The notes under the pieces: model-generated | Told to the model about the DNA's origin: nothing | What the model saw: the letters and a program-made list of their open reading frames with translations, nothing else | Database searches by the model: none | In this document: piece after piece, positions 23,285-38,015 of the stretch | Layout of the letters: every line of letters starts with the position of its first letter | How positions within the stretch are numbered: the stretch's first letter is position 1 | Position numbers and translations under genes: made by a program | DNA from: Aspidapion aeneum | Lineage: Eukaryota > Arthropoda > Insecta > Coleoptera > Brentidae | Reading direction: 5' to 3' | Length of the DNA stretch: 64,000 nt | Assembly: GCA_963576565.1 (NCBI GenBank) | Contig: OY755044.1 | Location: 56,348,108-56,412,107, forward strand

Positions 23285-24101
23285 GGGTGGGGGACAATTC
23301 GCCGCGGCCAATTCGCTGTGGTCCAATTCGCCGCGGGGACAATTCACCGTGAGATTTTTTTGTTTTATGATGTTACCATTGGGAATTGTTTAAACAGTTG
23401 TATTTAGCTGACTTCATATATATTTGTTTGATTATAACTTTTTTCAAACCTTTCCAACATTTTTTTAATTAGGAATATAAATAAAATGGCGGATCCAAAG
23501 TGGCGGATCCAAAATGGCGGATTTTTCCGTTTATGGACGGATTTGTATCTAACTCGGACTGATGAGATTTTTAAGGTCGCTGATCATTATTTTTAACTTA
23601 AATTTAAAAAAATTAAAATGGCGATACAACATGGCGGATTTTTCCATTTTTGAACCGATATGCATCAAATTTAGAACTTTGGGTGTTTCAGGTCGGTTCC
23701 CATTTTGATTTTTTTTAGTTTAAGTTAAAAATAATAATCAGCGCCCTGAAAGATTCTAAAGTTTCTAGTTTGATGCATATCGGTTCATGAATGGCAAAAA
23801 CCGCCATTCTACATTCGTCATTTTATTTATTATTTCCAATTAAAAAATGCTGGATTGTATAGTTACCACCAAAGAAATAGTTGGAAAGTTTGAAAACATT
23901 ATTTTTATAAAAAAATATTATTTAAAGTCAAAAGTAAATAAAACAATTGTAATATCATGAAACAAAAATCTCGCGGCGAATTATTCCCGCGACAATTCGA
24001 TTGGCGGCAAAATGTCCCCGCGGCAAAACGAGCCGCGGCCAATCAGCCAGCCGCGGCGAATCGGTCGCCGTTAATCGGCCGCGGCGAATTGTCCCCTACC
24101 C
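23285..24101. mobile_element. Foldback element with CCGCGG-rich ends
   Basis: The ends are inverted repeats beginning GGGTRGGGGACAATTCGCC, followed on both sides by degenerate units of CCGCGGNNAATTCG type (23291-23350; 23965-24095). Inside, longer diverged arms mirror each other: GAACCGATATGCATCAAA at about 23660 against GATGCATATCGGTTC near 23773, and GGCGGATTTTTCC against a GGCAAAAACCGCCAT segment. It is a stem-loop-prone, noncoding element of about 817 bp with ~380-bp arms; no clear target duplication. Confidence 0.7.
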
Positions 24102-24249
24102 TTTTAATTTGTGAACCTCTGCTTAATTTAAGGATCAAAATACCAATCTACAAATTTCCCTTTTCTACAAACTGAGCTTAAGCCGCAATAAAAACTTAGC
24201 ATAGTTTATATCTTGTTTTTTAGGATCTAATGGCGGCGCATTTTTAAAT

Positions 24250-26945
24250 TTGAGATAAATATAACAAACTGCAAAAGTATATATAACCAACAAGAGAAAC
24301 GGAAACTTCAAAAACAGCATTAGATCATATATTCTTAAAAAATAAAAATCTTATAAAAAATATCAAACAAAAAAATTCCTTAAAATCAATTATACACAAA
24401 AACAGTATAAGTGATCATTACACAACGATATTGTCAATTCAAAACCACAAAAAATACATAACAATACAAAAACAAACACAAAAAATTACAAAAATTAATT
24501 ATAAACAATTAGAATCACAACTTAAAAATGAGTCATGGGAACACGTTTTGAGAGAGACAAATGTGGAGATGTCGTATAACTTATTTTTAACAAAATTCCT
24601 AAACTATGTCGAAAACAACTCTACCCACTCAATAATTACATTTAAAAACAAAAAAAAATGTCCTTGGATAACTCAGGGAATTATTAAATCCATTAAACAT
24701 AGGGATTATCTAAAACAAAAATTATTAAAAAATTATACAGAACAATTAAACACCCAGTATAAAAAATATAGAAATTTTTTAACAAAATTAATTCATAAAA
24801 CAAAACAACTATTTCATAAAAACAAAATACAAAATTGCAACAATTATAAACAAATATGGGACACAGTAAACGCAATAACAAACAATAAAAAAAACAACTC
24901 GCGTGCAATACCAGAGCTAATCTTAAACACAGGCAAAAAAATTTGAAACGTTAAAGAAAAGTGCGAGGTTTTTAATGATTTTTTTATAAAAGCAGGCAAA
25001 CAAATTCAGCTACAGATACCAATGTATGATCAAAGAAACGAATTTAGAGAAATCATTCAAAAAGATAGCATATTTTTAACCCCTGTATGCCAAAATGAAA
25101 TTTCTAAACATATAATGAGTTTAAATAATGATTCGGCACCAGGAGAGGATGGAATTACATCACTCCTAATAAAAAATGTTAAACCATATATTTTAAAACC
25201 ACTTGAACATGTAATTAACCTATCTTTTGAAAGCTCAAAAATACCATCGGCATGGAAAAAATCGACAGTAACTCCAATATACAAGTCAGGAGACAGTCAA
25301 ATACCTACAAACTATAGACCGATTTCCCTTATAAATAATTTTGCGAAGATTTTTGAAAAATGTGTCAAACAAAGAGTGGTAGGCTTCCTTGAGTCTAGAA
25401 ATTACCTATATAAAAAACAATTTGGCTTTAGATCACAAAAAAGCACAGAAGACGCCGTATTTTGCTTAATTAATGACATAACACAAAACATAAATAAAAA
25501 GAAGAAAAATCTGGTTGTTTTTCTGGATTTAAGGAAAGCCTTTGACACGGTATGCCATAACAAACTAAAAGAACGATTATATAACATTGGAGTTAGAGGT
25601 ATGGCATTAAACTTACTTACAGACTATTTGACAGATAGACTACAACGGACAAAGATTAATGATACGTACAGCAGCTATCAAAATATGACCACGGGAATTC
25701 CACAAGGTACAGTTTTGGGACCTATTCTGTTTCTCATTTATATAAATGAAATAGGTAAAATTTTAAAAAACTCAATTATATCGTTCGCTGATGATGGTGC
25801 GATCCTATTTATGGGAGACAGTTGGGAACAAGTATATAGAGAGGCAGAACAGGGTCTCAGAAGACTACAAAAATGGTTAAATTGGAGTTACTTAAGTCTT
25901 AACTGCGAAAAGACGGTATTCATGGCATTTTCGGCAACATCGACCAATCAACCTTCTCAAAAATTTTTAAAAATTCATGACCAAAATTGTCAAAATATTA
26001 ACTGTACGTGCATTGCTATAAATAAAACTGAAAAGACAAAATATTTAGGGATACTTATAGATCAATATTTAAAATGGGGGGAACACGCGAACATACTCTT
26101 AGAAAGATTACGAAAACTTTTTTATAAATGCTCACAAATAAAAAATATTTTAAATGAAAAAATGCTTAAAATTTTTTATAACTCTATTATTGAATCTATA
26201 TTAAGATATTGCATAATCATATGGGGAAATTTATATTCTAACGCTTTAAACAATTTAGCTGTAACCCAAAATACAATTCTCAAAATCCTTTTTAAAAAAG
26301 ATAGGCTTCATTCTACAGAAACATTATATAATGGTCTTCAAATTTTTAATATAAGAAATTTATATGTATTCAATGTTCTTAAAAATATAACAAAACTGAA
26401 AAACAACGGCCTATGTCAATTTGTTCAGCACAGTCAAAACACTCGCGCTAAAGAAAATAGACAAATGCAAATTCCCAAACAGATTAATAATCTTACCCAA
26501 CGGACACTTTCATACTATGGCCCAAAGTTTTTTAACGATTTGCCACAAGAAATATCACATCTTCTCGAAAAAAAGCAAATTTTTTGCAAAAAAGTGAAAG
26601 TATACATACTTCAAAACCCAAATAAATTCACTGTATTCCTGGAATAAGCTAAGAAACAAAATAATACAAACTACCAGATATCGCTCTATCACTCTCTTTT
26701 CCGGGCAGAATCATCCTTCACAATCATTCTTCACAAACATGTCAGACTGATTTAACTAGAGTAGTTTGAGCCTTCCACATACAAGTTGCTTGACAACTTA
26801 GGTGGAAGTCTCGGACCCTCATTTGGGATATGAGAATTTATGTTATTTAATTTTATACTATTCTTTATAAAAACTGTATTTATTCCCAATAGGTATTGTT
26901 AAATTGTTGCATTATAAGTAAATAAATAAAAATAAAAAAAATAAA
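24250..26945 (+). mobile_element. Jockey/CR1-like LINE, 5'-truncated
   Basis: The copy begins inside the endonuclease domain (normal 5' truncation), runs through the complete reverse transcriptase and ends with a ~290-bp 3' UTR and an A-rich ATAAATAAAA tail near 26930-26945. It lies inside the TIR element at 22.2-27.4 kb. Confidence 0.88.
24287..26647 (+). CDS. LINE endonuclease remnant and reverse transcriptase
   Basis: One frame, broken only by a TGA at 24944-24946. It opens with the end of the apurinic-type endonuclease (PTRETETSKTALDHIF, then SISDHYTT with the catalytic SDH), a lysine-rich linker, then the full reverse transcriptase: SAPGEDGITSLLIK, NYRPISLINNFAKIFEK, the palm Asp in VVFLDLRKAFDTV, GIPQGTVLGPILFLIYIN, and the catalytic FADD at 25784-25795 (FADDGA; T replaced by G after the Asp pair). 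The thumb and C-terminal end finish at the TAA at 26645-26647. Such enzymes nick target DNA and copy their RNA at the nick. The first Met after the stop is at 25022. The palm Asp and both Asp of FADD are intact, so decay is slight. Confidence 0.9.
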
Positions 26946-27728
26946 GAAACAAAATCAAAGGGGTTGCAGATCTATATGTGCTTAAGAACTCTTTGTACTT
27001 AAATCATTTACAGATTCATCTCATAGGACATTTAATTATTGAACACCTTGTATAGGATATGGCAAAAGTTTTTAAAAAATCGAAAGATAAAATAATGTAT
27101 AAGTTTGCCTTATAGGATCCTGCGGAAATCGAAAATTACTTCGATTAAAAGTATACCGTCGCGTGGATTTACAGTCTCTTACGGCACAAACCGTTCCCAT
27201 TGTTTAAAATCAAAAATAACATATATCAAATACAAAATCACATCTACATACCACTAATGCTCAACACGTACTAAAAGTTTAAAAAATATTGAAATACAGA
27301 ATGCGCCTCTAGAGTGGTTGACCCCAACATGGCAGGCTGCGTGAAAGATGCGCGTAGCACCCCCCACCACCTGAGTTCCCTATCTGTTTGTTAGGTGATC
27401 CGTGATATAGTTTTGAAATCAAAATGAAAAGACAAATTCGAGAATGTAAAAATATATGTATCGGGTGTTCAATGAGATGTTTAATTAAAATAAACTGACC
27501 TTATTAAAGAACCCTGTATATGATAAGATACAATAAACTGTTGCAGGACTTAAAGAGGCCATAATTTACCAAATCAGCCAGTTCTTTTTGAACTTTTGAC
27601 TACCAATAATAATGGAGTTAGGTACTGGGATTATGCAATTATAAAAAATCACTTTATACAAATACAATGCAAAGCCTTTAAAAAACGCTAAAAATCCAAC
27701 GTCTGGTAATAATTCTATCTTTGGTACT

Positions 27729-27892
27729 CAGTGGCGCACCTAGAATGTGTCTTGGGGGGGGGGGGGGGGGGGGCAAGACCCCATGAGGCCATAGATTATG
27801 CAATTTTCGTTTAGAATATTCATGAAGTATGTGGAAAATATCTCAAAAACTCTTTGGCTGAGGGGGGCACCCCTCCACTGGGTGCGCCTATG
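27729..27892. mobile_element. Small TIR element (MITE) with a 20-G tract
   Basis: Ends CAGTGGCGCACC and, inverted, CATAGGCGCACC. Inside is an uninterrupted run of 20 G (27754-27773) and a second GGGGGGCACCCCTCC near the right end. CAGTGGCG-type ends with G-runs occur in hAT-like MITEs; the flanking 8-mers do not match, so no target duplication is supported. Confidence 0.55.
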
Positions 27893-28432
27893 GGAACCTA
27901 TCTATTTTTTGGAAACACAAATTGTACCAGATCCATCATTCCCACCATAATCAAAAGCTAAAAAATAATTGTCTTAATACATCACTTATGAAAAATTTTC
28001 ATCTAAATCCACATAAACCATAAAACAAAACATGACAGATAAAAAATCCAACAAAAAATTAAAAAAAAAATCTAAATAACCTCATATTTGGCTTTAGTGT
28101 CTGTTTTAGGGTCGGATATTCTACACTAACTAATAGAGCACTAAAGTGACGTTTTAAGTGACACTTTTCAATGGTGCAAGACTTTTAGTGGCCACTAACG
28201 CTAAAGTGTGATCCTAAACGCTTGGTGCAAGTGGCTATTAGGGATGTGTTGATGAAACTGGACCTGTTACTTTGGAACAAGTATCGCCATCGCCAACTTG
28301 TTCCGTGTACCTGTTACCTAATTCAAAATATACCTGTTCCGATTCCGCGGAACACAGATTCCGGTTTCGATTAGTGTAAAATTTAAACTACCTAGTCCAA
28401 ACCGAAATCTGTGATCCGCGGAATCGAAACAG
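27893..28432. other. Gene-free DNA
   Basis: No gene is seen. Several ACCTGTTAC and ACCTGTTCC motifs and a GATCCGCGGAATCG pair occur at 28260-28430; similar ACCTGTTAC motifs recur inverted after 42380 on the other side of the next element. Confidence 0.5.
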
Positions 28433-28924
28433 TTAGGGCCGGTTTATCAATGAAGGGTTACCCTTCGAGTTAGAGATATCCCTGGGTTAAAGTTGTCAAA
28501 AGTGGTTATCCATCCAAGGTTAAATGCAAACTTGAGGGTTAACCATATGCTAACTTAACCCGCGCCCGAACGGCAGGGTAGCGTATTTAGCTCTGGGTTA
28601 ACGTCAAAATTTCCAATTATTTTGAAGTGTTTTTTTTTTTTATTTTGGTTGATTTTTCTCAAAAGCATAATATTCAACTTATGTACTTCAATTTTAGTGT
28701 TAAATAGGATGCTCCGAAATTTTTAAAACACCAGCGGTGATACTTTTTATGGTGCGAGGCTGAGATGATGGAATTCTCCACAGACATGGAGATTTTTGCA
28801 ATGGGAGCAGTCTACCAAGCAAGCCAAAAATAAATATTATTTTTTCTATGAGCAAGATCATGTTTAATAGAAAAGCAACCAATAAATATCCCACCTGCCA
28901 ACAGAGCTATACCTAATATGTGTA

Positions 28925-29005
28925 GGTACCGAGCCACAATATAGACCCACTGGCGGTCGCAGCGGAAGGGCTGCAAGGCCTACTCACATATGAATCTTCA
29001 TCAAT
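28925..29005 (+). repeat. LINE 3' UTR fragment (same family as 45.0-45.9 kb)
   Basis: GACCCACTGGCGGTCGCAG and GGGCTGCAAGGC..ACTCACATATGA match, in reverse complement, the 3' UTR of the minus-strand LINE relic ending at 45030. It is a short 3' tail insertion. Confidence 0.7.
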
Positions 29006-29642
29006 ATTTGTACCAGTTTTATTATAATTACTAATTTATGCATATAATTTTAAAACTTTTAATATGTATTTAAAAATGCAAAATAAAAAGTGAATGTATA
29101 TTTCAAACACTGAGTTTTATTTTTATTTGGCGGTCCCTGAAAAATGACTATTAAGTTCTTTTGTTATACAACAGTATTTTAGGAATAAGAAATAATCAAC
29201 AATTAAGTTTATATATATAGTACGTAACATCAAAATAAAATACTTAATTATTACAACATGCTAGAGCACTTTTATAAGTCAAAAAAATATGCTACAGAAT
29301 AAATAATATATCACATTAAGGTTTTTAAACACTTCCTGGTCACCCAGGAAGCCTCTGCTTGCTCTGCACAGGGGGGTGTCAGTCATTCCGGGATAACATG
29401 TTGATGTGTCAGAAACTAGTACCATTATTTCTTGTTGATGTGCCTTATTGATATTTCTTTATTAAAATGTAGAAGTTTGTTTGGTTTCCTTGTAAAGACA
29501 TGACCTGTAACAAAAATAAAATAGGTGTATTAGTTTAAAAATAAACTTAAAAAATGCAGAAATATGATCCAATACCAAAGGCATTAATCCATTTGCTTTT
29601 AACATATTTTATCTCTTAAATTATCTAGCTTTAATAGCTAGA
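29006..29642. other. Gene-free DNA
   Basis: No recognised gene. It ends with TAGA (29639-29642), the possible left target duplication of the next MITE. Confidence 0.5.
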
Positions 29643-29663
29643 TAGGTAGAGTCGGGGACTTTT

Positions 29664-32953
<3,290 letters not shown>

Positions 32954-33184
32954 TTTAAATTGCCGTTGTATTTTTTTTCTGTCCAAATTAATAATTTAAA
33001 GAGATCAAAAAAAATCAATTTTTAAATATGTATGTATACAGACAGAAGTAAGGTTCACAATTTTTTTGTTTTGGTTCAAACTACTTTTCCAAATTTCAAA
33101 TAGGAATCTTTTTTATTTTCGAAGGCAATTTAAAAAGTCCCCGACTCTACCTATAGATGCATTTTTATTTTAGACTATAATTAA

Positions 33185-33270
33185 TGTTATGTATTAGTCA
33201 CATCCCTATCAAGGCGGGGCATCTTACCACATACCAGCGACCATGTTGGTGTCGACCGCCAAGTGCAGTC
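33185..33270 (+). repeat. Gypsy 5' LTR, left part
   Basis: First 86 bp of the LTR up to AAGTGCAGTC, where the hAT-like element starts. It matches 41740-41825 with two differences. Confidence 0.93.
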
Positions 33271-34640
33271 CATAGAGAAAATAATAAAAGAGTGCTTAAT
33301 TCTATGGTTCAAAAGCGGCAACAAGTTTACGCTAGCGCCACCATTGGCTACTGGAAGAATTAAGATTCCGCGGGCGGGCTCGGCGGGTTTTTTAAATGAT
33401 TTTTTTCTTAGTAAAGGTGCTATTTTTGAGGTCAGGCTAATTTCATGTATACGAAAAGAATTTGGATATCAAAAATATATTAATTTTAGTCATGTTAACC
33501 TGTAAGATATCCAAACTTTTTCCGCATACATAAAAATTTGCATGACCTCGAAAATGTAATACTTAAATAAAAAACAATGTTTTTTAAAAAATGTGTTTTT
33601 TTTTAAATGAGAACTGTTTTAGAAAAATCTAAAAATATTTAACAAATGTAATGTTTTTTCTTAAATGTATAAACTAGGTATTTATATTACAAAAAACTGT
33701 GGATTTTTAGAAAACTTAAAAATAGTTAAACATGTACCACCTAATAATCCTTAATAAAACCAATATTTAGAAAAAATAAGAACACAATTTTGCAGTCTTC
33801 AATTTTCTAATTTCTAGGTTCATGTGGAATTGTTCAAATGTTGTAATGTAATTTTCATATATTCTTCACAATATCCATTTTTTAGTTTTTTAATAATAAA
33901 GGTGGCCACATAATGATGTTATCCCATTGTTGATTGTTGCGTTGGATGACTAAAAAGCAAATAGAAAGCTGCCTCATAATAGTAGGTATTTTATACAGGT
34001 GTTAATAAAGTATGTCGCCAAACTTCAGAGGATTATCTTGAGTGATTTAAAAAAAAACTTTGTATAACCATGCTTAGTTTTTGAGATATGGGTTATTAAA
34101 ATATTAGTGTTTTTGTTTGCTTTTTATTTATAACTCGTGCAGTTTTTGAGATACTTAGCTCAAATCTGGAACATGTATTTTGTTACAAGGCATACATCAT
34201 TAAGCATGTCAAATATTAGGAAAAAACTACAGGGGTCATGCCCCCTTTTTTGCAGTAAGTCACTGGCAGATTCAAAAATGTAAAATGAATTCCTTGTTTT
34301 ATTCAGAAATTTTTTGATCTGCAATATTTTTATCTCTAACCATTTTTTAGAAAAAAAAAAACAAAATAAAATAACTTGTATCTTCAATTGCTATTTAGAA
34401 ATTACATAAAACTCGCATAAAATTAAAATAATGCAGGGTACAAATTTTCCTTTTTTGTCTTTTCTTGGAAACAGTTAGAGTTATAAAAAATTGCAGAAGA
34501 TCAAAAAGTTTCTGAGTAAAACAAAGAATCTATTTGAATCTACCATTGGCTTACTGCCAGTGTTAAGCTTAAATCATTTATTGTAATCTGCAGAGTTTTA
34601 GCTTAGCTTAGCTCTTCAAGCTCTGCCCTAAGTACACTTT

Positions 34641-34821
34641 GGGCCTATTCTTAAATTATGTAATTGACCCACCTCCCCCCTCTGTACAGAATTTTCAAGA
34701 AACAAAATAAATTATAAAAAAGTTATGTGTAATACATGGCCAAACCCTGCTCCCCTTTGAGCATTACTTTTGAACATATAATTATATGTTAAATGGCATT
34801 ATATATTTTAAGAATAGGCCC
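34641..34821. mobile_element. MITE with GGGCCTATTCTTAAA ends
   Basis: GGGCCTATTCTTAAATTATG at the left returns inverted at the right (GGGCCTATTCTTAAAATATA). About 180 bp, noncoding; no certain target duplication. Confidence 0.6.
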
Positions 34822-35190
34822 TAGTATGGGTGTGGAAAGAGACAGAACTTATTAACCAATATTTCTCTATTACTTACCTAAATGAAAAAACCTTTTGCAA
34901 CCAAGCAGTGTGTACTCAATGTGATTGTAGTGATCCATGCAAATCCATAATGTTTGTGTACCTAAAATGTAAAAGCAATAGCTAGAATTATGTTCAAACA
35001 CTAAACTAAAAGACAGGAGCCTAAAAATTTTTAGACATTTTCCATATATGCATGCATAACTGAGTCTCGGGTCCCCCCCAAGACCTATTCTTGGGTACAC
35101 TACTAACTAAAATATCTACTAAAACTAAAAATGGAAAATGCCGAAAAGGCAATACATCAATAATAATCAAATTATATTATACCCATAACA

Positions 35191-35352
35191 AGGTGTGGAT
35201 CTACAGGAGGGGAAATTCCCCCCCCAAATCTTAAACTATATTAAGTTTTTACATACAGAAGACACATCCTGGTCACTATGCAAAACAGTTTTATGCAATT
35301 ATCATTATGATATCTACCCCCCCTAAATAAAGTTCCTAGATCCACCCCTGCC
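35191..35352. mobile_element. Small TIR element, copy 1 of 2
   Basis: GGTGTGGATCTACAGG at the left pairs with CCTAGATCCACCCCTGCC at the right. A related copy with the same internal order (ATTCCCCxCC, ACAGAAxAC, ATGCAxAA, TATCxxCCCCCC) lies at 49458-49622. Confidence 0.6.
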
Positions 35353-36110
35353 ATAACTGAGGGGTGAACAGCTGAACAAAATTTGTACACCATCCTACAG
35401 GACTCAAATGAATTCTTGGCCCTGTAGTGTATTTTAGTGTCCTGTGGAGTCCTATTCAGTCCTGTTAAAAAAGATTGTATACCTACTGTGGAATCTGATC
35501 ACCCCTCCCTAACACACAATGCACCAATACTAAGTTGACACATTTTATCTAAAACCAATGTATATGTTCAGTGTCAATCTGTATATATTTGCCTGGCCTT
35601 TGAGAGTCTCTATAATGCTCAAAGGATAAAAGAATTAAAAAGCCTTAAAAACGTCTGTTTTTTTATTAAGAAGCATTAAGCAGAACTTATGACTATCAAT
35701 GGCAAAGAAATCAGCCTTAAAAATGAGAAACAAAATTATTGAAGGGAATACCCGAAAATCTTCTTTAAAAACATGAATAAACTTTTAGAATAACAAGTAT
35801 ATAAATCGACCCTAACTTCAATAACATAAATTATCTTTCTTACCTTGTCTTAGTCACAAAACAAGAATAGTTTTGTCTGATAACATGCGCTTTATCACAA
35901 AACAGATCTCCTTTATAGTGAAAAAATTATTTCGTAGCAAAATTTTTGCATCCGAAAATTCCAGAAAAACAAACCAAGAATTTGAGGTTAGGTCTAACTC
36001 GACTGCGTTTACAATATAACTTGCTTTTAAAAATTACTTGCAAATTGTAATATGGGTAGAATACCTGTATTATTTATTTATTTTATTGGTTGCAACTTTA
36101 TTAACATTGA

Positions 36111-36434
36111 TTGATGAATTTTACAGATGTTCATACCTATGCAACAAGGAATAACAGCAATTTTTATTTAAATAGTATAAATACTGAATTAGGATACAAT
36201 TCATTGTTTTATAAAGGAATCATATTGCATAACAAATTACCATTAGACATTAAAAATTGCAAATCAAATAATATGTTTAATAGAAAACTTAAGAAGTACT
36301 TGTTGCCCAGGCAGCCTGATTGTTTGAGTAAACCCTTGGTACCATATTATATTATATTTTGTTATTTTAGTCTCCATATTACTTTTTTGGTGTGTGTTAG
36401 TATAGTAAACTTTTCTCATAAAGAAATATGGTAG
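36111..36434 (+). pseudogene. LINE reverse transcriptase C-terminal fragment
   Basis: The stretch YATRNNSNFYLNSINTELGY, then SLFYKGIILHNKLPLDIKN and FNRKLKKYLLP, matches the conserved C-terminal tail of many Jockey/CR1-type LINE proteins. Only this end remains; upstream the frame is not LINE-like. It is the left arm of a large inverted repeat: the same tail is coded on the minus strand at 37226-37020 (MFYKGIRLYNKLPLDIKN). A LINE-type 3' end with a repeating ATTCAATTCAATTCAA tail sits at about 37290-37470. Confidence 0.75.
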
Positions 36435-37280
36435 CAATGTTTTTTTTAGGATAGGATTAAAAACATTTTACAGTATAGTGTAAGTACTTGATAAAGCTGT
36501 GTGTTACTAGATTCTGTTGGGAATGATACAGGAATGCTTGTAATGGTTTTTCGGTATTATTGGAGAAATATAGCCAGGCTATAATTGTGCCAGGCACTAT
36601 TTTGACACATTCACATTAAAAACTGACAGTTAATCCTTCAAAATTCATACCAAAGTCGAATTTAAAACTATCGTCGTTTATTTTCAATTAATAAAAGAAG
36701 GCACTATTTATTCCGGTTCATATAGTAAACAAAGGCCATGTGTTGAAAGATCACAGCTGATATTACAATGTGAAGGTGTCAAAATTTTGCCTGGCACAAT
36801 TATAGCCTGGCTATATTTCAATAATTCTCTAATAATACCGAAAAACCATTACAAGCATTCCTGTATCATTCCCAACAGAACTAAATATACCTACCTACTA
36901 AAATAAATAATCTAGTAACACACAGCTTTATCAAGTACTGACACTGTACTGTAGAATTTTTTTAATACTATCCTAAAAAAAACAACATTGATACCATATT
37001 TCTTTATGAGAAAAGGTTCCTATACTAAAACACACCAAAAAAATAATATGAAGGCTAAAATAACAAAATATAATATAATATAATATAGTACCAAGGGTTT
37101 ACTTAAACAATCAGGCTGACTAGGAAACAAGTACTTCTCAAGTTTTCTCTTAAACATATTATTTGATTTGCAATTTTTAATGTCTAATGGTAATTTGTTA
37201 TACAATCTGATTCCTTTATAAAACAATGACTTATATCCTAATTCAGTATTTATACCATTTAAATAAAAATTGCTGTTATT
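36150..37280. repeat. Inverted repeat with ~470-510-bp arms
   Basis: Left arm 36150-36617 and right arm 36767-37280 are reverse complements with scattered mismatches and small indels; the loop is 149 bp. The arms contain LINE C-terminal coding sequence, 3' UTR and a GCCAGGCTATAATTGTGCC segment. A transcript through it would form a long hairpin RNA. Confidence 0.9.
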
Positions 37281-37706
37281 TAACCTGGCTTTATTTTAAT
37301 AATTATCCATTATGTAATAATAAGAAGTAAATAGTTATTAGTATTATAAGTTTGGATTTGTTATGTTATAGTACTGGTGTATGTATTAACATTTAAATGT
37401 ATTTTTTATATTTATGTTTGTAATTTGAAATAGCATGATTTGCTAATAAAGATTTATTCAATTCAATTCAACATAGTTAACCATTTCTAACACAAAATGG
37501 CATTAGGAAAATACTAAGCGTTATCTTATATACAATTTCAAAGTTTTACGTAATTTATGAACGGCCCCAATCGAACAGAATAAAATCAGTTTTAAATACA
37601 AATAGAAACATAGTCCGCGATTGCAGCGCTGTGCGCTACTGGAACTTGTTGGCTGCGCGGCCATATCTTTTCGGGAGTCTCTTTTTATTTTGTCTCTGGT
37701 GCAGTC

Positions 37707-37870
37707 TAAAATCGAGCTTCAAAGCGAAACTACGTCGATCGTATAGGTTACCCTGTATTCCGCATTAACGTAGTTATATTTGTAACGTGCTAGTTGATTT
37801 AATTAAAGTCGTTTGTATTTCCAGTGAATTAACCTTTATTATTTCTTAACACCTCGTCCTAGTCGTAACA
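37707..37870 (+). repeat. Gypsy 5' LTR, right part
   Basis: Continues the LTR after the hAT-like element and its duplicated 8-mer, ending CGTAACA. It matches 41826-41989 with seven differences by eye. Confidence 0.93.
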
Positions 37871-37874
37871 AATT

Positions 37875-37892
37875 TGGCGACGAGGATGGGAT
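37875..37892 (+). other. Primer-binding site, tRNA-Ser type
   Basis: TGGCGACGAGGATGGGAT is complementary to the 3' end of insect tRNA-Ser(GCT) plus CCA as I recall that tRNA. It starts four bases after the 5' LTR. Confidence 0.85.
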
Positions 37893-38015
37893 CTCGATGA
37901 TCCTATCATAATATCAAAGACAGTTAACATAGACATACCTACAGTTAGCACACGGCGTGTTAAAGTTTTTTGCAGAGTGCTGTATACTGAGTGAAAAAAA
38001 AACTAGCGGACAAAC

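Larger units (their letters stand above)
22193..27404. mobile_element. TIR DNA element (ends CACGGATCACC), carrying nested insertions
   Basis: Perfect ~24-bp terminal inverted repeats (CACGGATCACCTAACAAAC and onward to AGATA) at 22193 and ending 27404, flanked by a perfect 6-bp duplication ATATAG (22187-22192 and 27405-27410). No transposase is visible. Much of the 5.2 kb is later insertion: a foldback element (23285-24101) and a LINE (24250-26945). The superfamily is uncertain: the CAC start recalls the CACTA/Chapaev group, but a 6-bp duplication is not diagnostic. A 30-bp remnant with the same ends sits at 7220-7249. Confidence 0.8.
33271..37698. mobile_element. hAT-like DNA transposon inserted in the Gypsy LTR
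   Basis: It is flanked by a perfect 8-bp duplication GTGCAGTC (33263-33270; 37699-37706), the hAT hallmark. The ends are similar inverted repeats CATAGAGAAAATAATAAAAG and, inverted from the right, CAGAGACAAAATAAAAAGAG. The intact 3' LTR of the Gypsy reads AAGTGCAGTCTAG with a single GTGCAGTC, giving the empty site directly. No hAT transposase is recognisable in 4.4 kb, so it is nonautonomous. It holds smaller elements (34641-34821; 35191-35352) and the LINE-derived inverted repeat at 36.1-37.3 kb. Confidence 0.9.

Noticed and set aside
37020..37226. Separate minus-strand gene with LINE-like tail
   Set aside because: It is the right arm of the inverted repeat and mirrors the plus-strand fragment at 36111-36434.
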